This document shows, piece by piece, positions 11,954-20,899 of a stretch of 33,955 nucleotides of DNA (the first letter of the stretch is position 1; each line of letters starts with the position of its first letter). A program made the translations under genes and the position numbers. The notes under the pieces were generated by a model. That model saw only the letters and a list, made by a program, of their open reading frames with translations. It searched no databases and was not told where the DNA came from. This DNA comes from Pseudomonadota bacterium (GTDB taxonomy: Bacteria; Myxococcota_A; UBA9160; UBA4427), in assembly GCA_027295775.1 (NCBI GenBank), contig JAPUKG010000492.1:1-33955 (forward strand), given 5' to 3'.

Positions 11954-12544
11954 ATGTCCGAGTCGAAGGAAGAGCGGGTTTCGCGCCTCTTGAACGAGGG
12001 CCTCGAGCACTACGGTATGGGCGAGGTCGCCAAGGCCATCCTCGTCTGGGAGGAGGTCCTCGTCCTGGAGCCGAAGTCCGCCGACGCGGTGGACTACATC
12101 CGCACCGCCGACCGCCGGAAGCACCCCCGGCCGCCGAAGAACGCGGCGGGGTCGGGCGACGCGGCCATCCGCTCCATCGCCGAGGAGGCGCAGACGCTGA
12201 TCCAGGCCGAGGGCTTCGAGGAGGCCCTCGACCTGCTGCGCAGCGCCGCGGAAGCCCAGCCCACGAGCCTGGAGATCCAGGCCAATCTCGAGCTGGTGCG
12301 CAGCCGGCTGTACCGCAGGTACCGGGAGCGCGTCGGCGACCTGGAGCAGGTGGCCGTGCTCAACGCCGATCCCAACGCCATCACCAAGTTCAATCTGCCT
12401 TCGGACGCGGGCTTCATGCTGTCCATGATCGATGGCGCCACCAGCGTCGAGGACCTGATCTCGCTGTCCGGCGTGGATGCGTTCGAAGCGCTGCGCCTGC
12501 TCCAGGGCCTGCTCGACACCGGCATCGTGGTGCTGAAGGCATGA
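11954..12544 (+). CDS. TPR-like protein with C-terminal 'GFMLSMIDG' domain
   Basis: N-terminal repeats 'RLLNEGLEHYGMGEVAKAILVWEEVLVLEPKSADAVDYI' and 'LIQAEGFEEALDLLRSAAEAQPTSLEIQANLELV'. C-terminal 'FNLPSDAGFMLSMIDGATSVEDLISLSGVDAFEALRLLQGLLDTGIVVLKA' resembles the N-terminal domain of the J-protein at 9004. Confidence 0.7.
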   Translation: MSESKEERVSRLLNEGLEHYGMGEVAKAILVWEEVLVLEPKSADAVDYIRTADRRKHPRPPKNAAGSGDAAIRSIAEEAQTLIQAEGFEEALDLLRSAAEAQPTSLEIQANLELVRSRLYRRYRERVGDLEQVAVLNADPNAITKFNLPSDAGFMLSMIDGATSVEDLISLSGVDAFEALRLLQGLLDTGIVVLKA

Positions 12545-13500
12545 GCCTCTCCGGGGGCGCGTCGCTGCTGATGTTCGTGGACGCCCCCGTGCTGGTGGGA
12601 GACCCGGAGGGCCGCGCGATCTACGTGAATCCGTGCTTTGAAGCCCGCTTCGGCGTGGACGGCAACGAGGTCCAGGGCGAGCACCTGGCGGCGCTGTTCT
12701 CGGGGGGTGCGCGGGAGGCGATGCTCGACGGGGTGGCGCGGGTCAGCCAGGGCGGTCAGGCCCTGCGCTTCCGCATCCGCGAGGGCGGCGGCGGCTTCCT
12801 GGCCCTGGTCTCCCCGATCCGGAGCGAAGAGGACTTCCTGGGCGTCGTGATCCTGCTGACCGACGAGCCCCTGGCCGACGAGCGGGTGCTGGCGTTCCAT
12901 CGCGAGATGCAGGAGCCGCTGGAGGAGATGCGCCACTGCCTGGAGGAGCTGATGGAGCAGACCGGCGGCCGTCGCGCCGAGCACTACCGCGCCCTGGTGG
13001 AGCGCAGCCAGTACGCCCTCGAGCGCACCGCGCGCTGGAGCCAGGAGCTGCACGGGCTGCTCTCCGGCCGCGGCAGTTCGATCTCGGCCAACGCGACCCT
13101 CGATCCCGTGAGGGTGGTCCGGCAGGTGGCGAGCCGCCTGCGCGAGGAGCTCGCCGCGGCGGGCGCGGAGCTGGACGTGCTGGTGCCGGCCCAGCTGACG
13201 CCGGTCCGCGGCGATGGCCCGCGGCTCGAGACCGCCCTGGTTCACCTGCTCCGCGACCGGCTGGCCGCCGCACAGCCCGGCGACGTCTTCACCCTGGCCT
13301 CTCGCCAGATCGGCGACGAATTCGTGCTGTTCTCCCTGGTCGATCCCCCGCGCGAACGGGGCTCCACGGACGACAGCGAGGAGCCTCGCATCGTGCGCGA
13401 GAGCATCCAGGAGATGGGCGGCCGCCTCCACACCACAGCGAGCGCGGTCGGCGGCCGGGTCACCGCCATCCAGCTGGGCGCCGTCGCCGACACCCCCTAG
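12541..13500 (+). CDS. PAS-domain protein with degenerate histidine-kinase-like C-terminus
   Basis: PAS-like 'FVDAPVLVGDPEGRAIYVNPCFEARFGVDGNEVQGEHLAALF'. HisKA-like 'FHREMQEPLEEMRHCLEEL' with a non-canonical H-box. HATPase-like 'PVRGDGPRLETALVHLLRDRLAAAQPGDVFTLAS' lacking the N-box Asn residues and a clear DxGxG. ATGA overlap with the preceding gene. Confidence 0.6.
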   Translation: MSLSGGASLLMFVDAPVLVGDPEGRAIYVNPCFEARFGVDGNEVQGEHLAALFSGGAREAMLDGVARVSQGGQALRFRIREGGGGFLALVSPIRSEEDFLGVVILLTDEPLADERVLAFHREMQEPLEEMRHCLEELMEQTGGRRAEHYRALVERSQYALERTARWSQELHGLLSGRGSSISANATLDPVRVVRQVASRLREELAAAGAELDVLVPAQLTPVRGDGPRLETALVHLLRDRLAAAQPGDVFTLASRQIGDEFVLFSLVDPPRERGSTDDSEEPRIVRESIQEMGGRLHTTASAVGGRVTAIQLGAVADTP

Positions 13501-13585
13501 AATCGCTTCTTCCAGAGAGAGAGAGCCTGAGGAGTCGCAGAGGGGCTTCGTCGGGAGTCCTCGGCCAGCTCAGAAGGATAGAGCG

Positions 13586-14788
<1,203 letters not shown>

Positions 14789-14790
14789 GC

Positions 14791-16272
14791 CTACGCCCTG
14801 CCTTCCGGCTCCGGGTCCTTCTCGGCCAGGAACTTCAGCAGGTAGGGAAGCGAGATCGCCACCAGGTCGACCTCGGGGTCCAGCTCCTCCCCCAGCTGGA
14901 AGAGGTATGAGAGCGTCTTCGCGTAGAGCAGCAGATCGTTTGGGAGCTGGAGGCCTGGGGTGTCCTGCAGCAGGCCCTTGGCCACGTCCTTGAGGGCCAA
15001 GACCTGGGAGCCGCGCACACCCAGGGGACCGCGCTCCCCACTCTGCTCGGCCAGGTGCTCGAACATTTGCTCCACCGCCCCGTGCACGGCGTCCTGGGCG
15101 CCCGGCGCGATCATGCCCATGGCGTCCATGCGCGCGACGAAGTCGTCGGCGTCGCGCTGGAGGACGGCGTACAGGCCCTTGCGCATCTGTCGGCGCAGCT
15201 CCGGGTCGAGGCGCTTGCAGAGACCGAAGTCGACGAACAGGACGACGGGCTGGTCGCCGCCGTCGGGCCCGGGCGGGATCACGAACAGGTTGCCCGGATG
15301 GGGATCGGCGTGGAAGAGCCCGTCCACGAACACCTGCTTGGCGTAGGCGCGCGCCAGCACCTCGAGGACCTTTCCCGGCGCGACTCCCTGCTCCTGGAGA
15401 GCGGCGCGGTCCGAGATCGGGATCGCGTCGTGGTAGCTCATGGTGAGCACCGTGCGCCTCGTGAGGGACTGGACGATACGGGGCACCACGATCTGGGCGT
15501 CCCCCGCCAGGTTCTCGGCGATCTCGGTGGCCACCCGGGCCTCCCGGGTGAAGTCGAGCTCCTCCTCGAGGCCCTTGGCGAACTCGGCGAAGAAGCGGTC
15601 CAGGTCCAGGTCTCGCTTCCCCCCGAGCCAGATGGCCACGCGCAGGACGCCGCGCAGGATGGCCAGATCGGTTCCGCGCGAGGCCTCGATCCAGGGATAC
15701 TGGACCTTCACCGCGACCTGCCGGCCGTCGGGCAGGGTGGCGCGGTGGACCTGGGCCACGGACGCCGCGCCCACCGGCTCGGGCTCGAAGTGGGCGTAGA
15801 GGCTCGACAGGGGCGCGCCGAAGGCCCGCTCCACGACGCGTCGGATCTGGGCGAAGGGGAGGGGCGGGACCCGGTCCCGGAGAGTCGCCAGCTCGCGGCT
15901 CACGACGTCCGGGAGGACGTCGTGGCGCACCGAGGCGAACTGGCCGGCCTTGACGAAGGCGCCCTTGAGATCGCCCAGAGCGCGCGCCAGCAGGCCGGCG
16001 GCCCGGCTCTGGCGGTGGCGGCGGCGTTCCTCGCGCTCGGCCGGAGGCCGGATCCAGTCCCCCGCTGTACCCAGAACGGCGCTCCAGATCACCTGCACCC
16101 CGACCCAGGCCAGTCGCAGCGCCGGAACCAGACCGCTGGTGCGATGGATGAATCGGAGTCCGACGAGGCGCGGTCCAATCTGCGTCGTCGCGGGTTTCGC
16201 GGGTGCGTAGGCCCCCGAGGGGTCGGAGTGGGGAGTCAGGGGGCCGTTCGGCGGCGGCACAGGAGGTTCCAT
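14791..16272 (-). CDS. ABC1/UbiB/ADCK-family protein kinase-like protein
   Basis: KxGQ motif 'DLKGAFVKAGQFASVRHDVLP', Ala-rich loop 'PVGAASVAQVHRATLPDGRQVAVKVQYP', 'DGLFHADPHPGNLFVI', 'LFVDFGLCKRL'. Confidence 0.9.
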   Translation of the reverse strand: MEPPVPPPNGPLTPHSDPSGAYAPAKPATTQIGPRLVGLRFIHRTSGLVPALRLAWVGVQVIWSAVLGTAGDWIRPPAEREERRRHRQSRAAGLLARALGDLKGAFVKAGQFASVRHDVLPDVVSRELATLRDRVPPLPFAQIRRVVERAFGAPLSSLYAHFEPEPVGAASVAQVHRATLPDGRQVAVKVQYPWIEASRGTDLAILRGVLRVAIWLGGKRDLDLDRFFAEFAKGLEEELDFTREARVATEIAENLAGDAQIVVPRIVQSLTRRTVLTMSYHDAIPISDRAALQEQGVAPGKVLEVLARAYAKQVFVDGLFHADPHPGNLFVIPPGPDGGDQPVVLFVDFGLCKRLDPELRRQMRKGLYAVLQRDADDFVARMDAMGMIAPGAQDAVHGAVEQMFEHLAEQSGERGPLGVRGSQVLALKDVAKGLLQDTPGLQLPNDLLLYAKTLSYLFQLGEELDPEVDLVAISLPYLLKFLAEKDPEPEGRA

Positions 16273-16354
16273 CGCTCTCGTCGGGGAGCATCGGCGATCC
16301 GCGGCAAACGCCGTATCCGCCCGGGTTCGTTGACCGTACTCGGGGGCGTCGATC

Positions 16355-16360
16355 TTGACA
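16355..16360 (+). promoter_or_regulatory. candidate -35 element TTGACA upstream of the DUF1329 gene
   Basis: Perfect TTGACA at 16355-16360 in the divergent intergenic region. The -10 is poorly defined (tagatta at 16374-16380 is AT-rich but spacing and match are imperfect). Confidence 0.3.
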
Positions 16361-16482
16361 ATGCGCTCGGCCGTAGATTAGAGAAGGGGTGCAGTTTCAC
16401 TCGGGAGACGGTGCTGTCGGGGAAGCCTGGCGTCTTCCGCGCGCCCCAGCCAAACGCCCTCCGCGGGGCAAGGAGAACATTG

Positions 16483-17811
16483 ATGGTCCGAACTCGAACT
16501 CTCTGGATTTCCTGGCTGACCGCTGCGGCGCTCGTCCTGCCGGCGGGCCTCGCTCTGGCGCAGGAAGACGCGGGAGGCATGGGGCCGACCTTCCAGGAAG
16601 GCGACGTCATCACCTTCGACAAGATCGACTCCATCAAGCCCTTCCTGCCCGACGCGTTCTGGTCGAACCGCGACTTCTTCTTCTACGAGGGCATGCAGCT
16701 CGAGATCGGGCCGTTCTACCGCGACTACAGTCCGGCATCCGCCTATCAGGGAGCGACCCAGAAGTTCGGGAGCCAGACCCGGATCGGACCGGACGACAGC
16801 CTCGAGAACTACACCGCGGGCCAACCCTTCCCCTGGGACCAGGTCGACTGCCTTGGCGACCCCAAGGCCGGCGTCAAGGCCATCTGGAACTTCGACTACG
16901 CGTGGGACGGCGACGGCGCCACCGCCAAATTCTACTACTCCTACTGGGATCGCGGCGAGGAGCTGCCGCTCTACTACGAGGGCACCTCGAAGACCGTCGT
17001 GCTCTCCCACCGCGTCGAGCCCGAGTTCCTGGACACGAACAAGGGCGACATGTTCCGCGGCGAGAAGCGCAAGTTCGCGTTCGGCGTCGAGGTCGACGCG
17101 CCCTTTGACGCCCGCGGCATCATGCTCATGACGTACCGCTACAAGTCGTCGGACAAGCCCCGCGCGGATTCCAAGAACGACGACACCTGGGTCTACGTGC
17201 CGACGCTCCGACGGGTGCGGCGGATCTCCTCGGCCCAGCGCACCGACTCGGTGTCGGGCACCGATTTCACCTTCGACGATCTGCGCAGCTTCGCGGGCAT
17301 CATTCCCCAGTACGACTGGGAGTGCCTGGGCGAGATGGACATCCTCGCGCCGATGAACACCAAGGTGAAGGCCTATCCCTATTCACGGGACCACAACTTC
17401 GGGCCCTACGGGCTGTCCTTCGCAGACGACAACTGGGAGCTCCGCAAGACGGTCAAGATCCGCATGACCCCGAAGAACGAGGATCATCCCTACCACCACA
17501 AGGACCTCTACATCGACACCGAGGCCTGGAACTCCCACTACTCCTTTGCCTACGACCACAAGGAAGAGCTCTGGAAGATCATCTGGCACAACCGGCGTTG
17601 GAGCGGCGACGAGCTCACCGAGGGCTACTACGCGGGTTGGAAGGGCATCGAGGAGCCGCGCGACTCGCGCAACATCGCCGACATGATCGTGAACGTGCAG
17701 ACCGGCACGGGCAACCGGATCGAGTTCTGGGACATGCACGGCACCCCGCTGGCGAGCAAGGGGAAGGTCCGCCGCTACATCGATGTCGGCCGTCTGACCA
17801 AGGGCCGCTGA
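16483..17811 (+). CDS. DUF1329 family exported (outer-membrane-associated) protein
   Basis: Signal peptide 'MVRTRTLWISWLTAAALVLPAGLALAQE'. DUF1329-type sequence: 'QPFPWDQVDCLGDPKAGVKAIWNFDYAWDGD', 'MTYRYKSSDKPRADSKNDDTWVYVPTLRRVRRISSAQRTDSVSGTDFTFDDL', 'YDWECLGEMDILAPM'. Confidence 0.85.
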   Translation: MVRTRTLWISWLTAAALVLPAGLALAQEDAGGMGPTFQEGDVITFDKIDSIKPFLPDAFWSNRDFFFYEGMQLEIGPFYRDYSPASAYQGATQKFGSQTRIGPDDSLENYTAGQPFPWDQVDCLGDPKAGVKAIWNFDYAWDGDGATAKFYYSYWDRGEELPLYYEGTSKTVVLSHRVEPEFLDTNKGDMFRGEKRKFAFGVEVDAPFDARGIMLMTYRYKSSDKPRADSKNDDTWVYVPTLRRVRRISSAQRTDSVSGTDFTFDDLRSFAGIIPQYDWECLGEMDILAPMNTKVKAYPYSRDHNFGPYGLSFADDNWELRKTVKIRMTPKNEDHPYHHKDLYIDTEAWNSHYSFAYDHKEELWKIIWHNRRWSGDELTEGYYAGWKGIEEPRDSRNIADMIVNVQTGTGNRIEFWDMHGTPLASKGKVRRYIDVGRLTKGR

Positions 17812-17816
17812 GCGAC

Positions 17817-19283
17817 ATGCGCCGACAGCTCCTCTGGGTCGCGGCTTCCGCGCTCGCTTTTGGTCTCGCCTGCCACGAAGTCAAACTCGACCTCCAGAGC
17901 GACGAGGGAGCGATCGGCATCCTCGACGACCTCTACTCGGTTTCGGTGGTGAACGAGGACGATGTGGTGGCCGTTGGCTACTACGGCGCAGCCTACTACA
18001 GCAGCGACAGCGGCGAGACGTGGGCCAAGGGGATTACCGGCACCACCCTCTCTCTCTACAGCGTCTCCATGGCCGATAGTGAGCATGGCTGGGCCGTCGG
18101 GCAGCTCGGGATCATCCTGCGCACCGAGGACGGGGCGCGGACCTGGGTGGAGCAGCCCAACCCGAAGCGCAAGGACGGCTCGCACTTCTTCTCCATCAAC
18201 GCCATCGACAAGGACACGGCCGTGGCGGTCGGGGCCTGGGGGACGCGCATCCGCACCTCCGATGGCGGGAAGACCTGGGCCGACCTCTCCTTCACCATCG
18301 ATGAGATGCATCCCCAGTTCGTCTGGCTCACTTCGTTCGACCAGGAGCGCGTGCGCAACGGCGAGCAGGTCTTCGAGGACGTGGGGCTGAACGACGTGTA
18401 CTGCGGCCGGCCTCCGAGCACGCGTTGCTGGCTGATCGGCGAGTTCGGGTACCTCTTCTACTCCGAGGACCAGGGCGTCACGTGGCAGCAGTCCTCGATC
18501 GAGGGCTCGGTCGAGATTCCGGCCATCGCGGTGGGGTACAACGAGCTGGAGCTCGACGAGGCGGCCGTGGCCACCCTCGGGGAGTTCGCCCGGGCGATCG
18601 CCTCCGAGGAGCACCTGAACGTCGCCATCTCGTCCCTGGCCAGCAGCCGGGAGATCGCCGAGTTCGGCAAGGCCGACGATCCGTCCGAGCTCTTCGAGAT
18701 CCTGGACGCGCGCGCCCAGGAGGTGCGCACCGTGCTCGAGGACGCGGGGATCATGTCGGATCGCCTGCGCATGCGCGCCCAGCCGCCCTGGGACTACGAG
18801 GACTTCCTGGAGGACGACCCGGAGTTCCTGAACCGCTATCTGGACGGGCGCCGGGCCGACTCGGGTGGCATCAAGGTGCGCGTGCTCCAGAACCCGTACC
18901 TCTTCACGGTGCGATTCCGAGACGACGCCCACGGATTGATCGCGGGCTTGGGCGGCGTGATCCTGCGCAGCGACGATGGCGGCAAGACCTGGGCCTACCG
19001 GAAGATCGACCGCAAGCAGGCGCTCTTCTCGGTGGTCCCCGTCGAGGGCCGGGCCGTGGCGGTGGGCGAGAAGGGGCTGGTGCGGACTTCCCTCGACGGT
19101 GGCGATACCTGGGCGCCGCCGGCGGACGGGGCCTTCCCCGAGATCTATACCTTCATGCGCGACATCTCCTTCGAGCCGTCGGGGAAGGTGGGCTTCATCG
19201 TGGGGCAGTCGGGACAGGTACTGCGCAGCGTGGACGCGGGGTACGCCTGGAACAAGGTGCTGCCGCCCGATTCCGAGTCCTAG
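17817..19283 (+). CDS. YCF48/BNR-type beta-propeller lipoprotein
   Basis: Lipobox-like signal 'MRRQLLWVAASALAFGLAC'. Repeats 'DDVVAVGYYGAAYYSSDSGETWAKG', 'HGWAVGQLGIILRTEDGARTWVEQ', 'AVAVGAWGTRIRTSDGGKTWADL', 'GLIAGLGGVILRSDDGGKTWAYR', 'AVAVGEKGLVRTSLDGGDTWAPP', 'GFIVGQSGQVLRSVDAGYAWNKV'. Confidence 0.85.
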   Translation: MRRQLLWVAASALAFGLACHEVKLDLQSDEGAIGILDDLYSVSVVNEDDVVAVGYYGAAYYSSDSGETWAKGITGTTLSLYSVSMADSEHGWAVGQLGIILRTEDGARTWVEQPNPKRKDGSHFFSINAIDKDTAVAVGAWGTRIRTSDGGKTWADLSFTIDEMHPQFVWLTSFDQERVRNGEQVFEDVGLNDVYCGRPPSTRCWLIGEFGYLFYSEDQGVTWQQSSIEGSVEIPAIAVGYNELELDEAAVATLGEFARAIASEEHLNVAISSLASSREIAEFGKADDPSELFEILDARAQEVRTVLEDAGIMSDRLRMRAQPPWDYEDFLEDDPEFLNRYLDGRRADSGGIKVRVLQNPYLFTVRFRDDAHGLIAGLGGVILRSDDGGKTWAYRKIDRKQALFSVVPVEGRAVAVGEKGLVRTSLDGGDTWAPPADGAFPEIYTFMRDISFEPSGKVGFIVGQSGQVLRSVDAGYAWNKVLPPDSES

Positions 19284-19353
19284 GCCTCGAGTTCCTCCCG
19301 GGTTCTGCCGATTCCGAGTCCAGCCGAGCTGTACCCTGGATGGTAGGGCCCGA

Positions 19354-20766
19354 ATGGGGATGGATGCTTTGAGGACGGCGCGCAGCGACGACTTTCGGGT
19401 CGTGATCGCCGACGACAGCCGCTTCGATCTCGAAGTCGCCCGCCAGGCGCTGGACGGGGTGGCCCGTCTGGAGCTGTGCGAGGACGCCGAGTCCGCTCTG
19501 GCGGCACTGGCCCGCGAGCCGGCCCAGCTGGTCGTCTCCGACCTCAACATGCCGGGTCTGTCGGGCGTGCAGCTCCTCGAGCGGGTCCGCCGCGAGCATC
19601 CGGGCACCGACTTCGTCCTACTGACGGGTGACGGCACCCTCGAGAGCGCCATCGAGGCCCTCCGCATGGGGGCCACGGACTATCTGATCAAGCCCGTGCA
19701 GGGCGAGCGCCTGCGCCGGGTGGTGGAGCAGGCGCTGCTCCGGCGCCGCCTGTTCGAGGAGAACCGCTCGCTCCGCGACGCGCTCCACACGGTGGAGTCG
19801 TGCCGGGTGCTGAGCTCGTGCCTGGACGCGGGCGAGGTCTACGCGGTGACTCTGGATCTCCTGCTCCACACGCTCTCGCGCAGTCGCGGCCTCGCGCTCT
19901 TCCACCGCTCGTCGATTCCATCGACCGACGCCGCGGCCTTCCGCGGCTTCTCCGAGGGCGAGGCGCGCCGCCTGCGCGAGATCCTGGTCGAGGAGAAGCC
20001 CCTGTCCCTGGACGAGTTCGACGAGATCGGGGTGCTCGAGCAGGGCCCCATGCACGAGGTGCTGTCCCGCGCGGGGATTCGCCGGCAACCCCTGCTGGCG
20101 GTGCCGGTCCGCGGCGAGGAGTCAGAGGCGGGCGTCATCTGGGTCTTCGAGGACGGGCGCAGCTTCGAGGACGAAGAGCGCGACCGCGCCGCCATCATCA
20201 CAAGCCACGCGCGGATCTCTCTGCGGAACTCCGAGCGGTACAACCACGCCAAGGAGCGGGCCTTCATCGACGACGTGACCGAGGTCTACAACGCCCGCTA
20301 CCTGCTCTCGGCGGCCGAGAACGAGATCCAGCGGGCGAAGCGCTACGTGAATCCGCTCTCGGTGCTGTTCCTGGACCTCGATCGCTTCAAGCTCGTGAAC
20401 GACCGGCACGGCCACCTGGTGGGATCCGAGACCCTGCGCCGCCTGAGCCAGCTCCTCCTCCAGTGCGTTCGCCAGGTGGACACCCTGGCGCGCTACGGTG
20501 GCGACGAGTTTACGATCCTGCTGGTGGACACGGGGCACGAGGAGGCTCTGGTGATCGCGGAGCGCATCCGGCGCACCGTAGAAGAGCACCTCTTCGAGGC
20601 GGGCCGGGACGCGACCCTGCGCCTGACCGTGAGCCTCGGCGTCGCGACCTACCCGGAGCACGGAACCGTGCGCGATCCCCTGCTCGACACGGCGGACAAG
20701 GCCATGTATCGGGCCAAGTCCCTGGGCCGCAACCGGGTCTGCTCCGCCGACGAGCTGACCTCGTAG
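19354..20766 (+). CDS. response regulator diguanylate cyclase (REC-GAF-like-GGDEF)
   Basis: REC: 'RVVIADDSRFDLEVARQAL', 'LVVSDLNMPGLSGVQLLERV', 'ALRMGATDYLIKPV'. GGDEF domain: 'DDVTEVYNARYLLSAAENEIQRAKRYVNPLSVLFLDLDRFKLVNDRHGHLVGSETLRRLSQLLLQCVRQVDTLARYGGDEFTILL' with intact GGDEF and an upstream RxxD (RQVD) I-site. Confidence 0.92.
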   Translation: MGMDALRTARSDDFRVVIADDSRFDLEVARQALDGVARLELCEDAESALAALAREPAQLVVSDLNMPGLSGVQLLERVRREHPGTDFVLLTGDGTLESAIEALRMGATDYLIKPVQGERLRRVVEQALLRRRLFEENRSLRDALHTVESCRVLSSCLDAGEVYAVTLDLLLHTLSRSRGLALFHRSSIPSTDAAAFRGFSEGEARRLREILVEEKPLSLDEFDEIGVLEQGPMHEVLSRAGIRRQPLLAVPVRGEESEAGVIWVFEDGRSFEDEERDRAAIITSHARISLRNSERYNHAKERAFIDDVTEVYNARYLLSAAENEIQRAKRYVNPLSVLFLDLDRFKLVNDRHGHLVGSETLRRLSQLLLQCVRQVDTLARYGGDEFTILLVDTGHEEALVIAERIRRTVEEHLFEAGRDATLRLTVSLGVATYPEHGTVRDPLLDTADKAMYRAKSLGRNRVCSADELTS

Positions 20767-20776
20767 TCTCCGGGGT

Positions 20777-20805
20777 TTGACAGGGGGAGCGCCTCCTGCT
20801 ACCAA
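20777..20805 (+). promoter_or_regulatory. candidate sigma-70-like promoter for aspS
   Basis: TTGACA (20777-20782) - N17 - TACCAA (20800-20805). Perfect -35, optimal spacer, 3/6 -10. Confidence 0.45.
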
Positions 20806-20899
20806 CCTGCCGTTTTCACTCGGCTTTTCCCTGTTCTTGCCTCGAATCAGAGCCTCGGAGGTGGTGGTGACGAGCGCTCGCCCGGACGAGCTCGACGGG

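Noticed and set aside
13515-13526. GA-dinucleotide run (agagagagagag) before argG
   Set aside because: Very short simple repeat with no further supporting structure.
15055-16482. N-terminal extension of the 918-aa + strand ORF upstream of DUF1329
   Set aside because: It runs antisense through the ABC1 kinase; the real signal peptide and start are at 16483.
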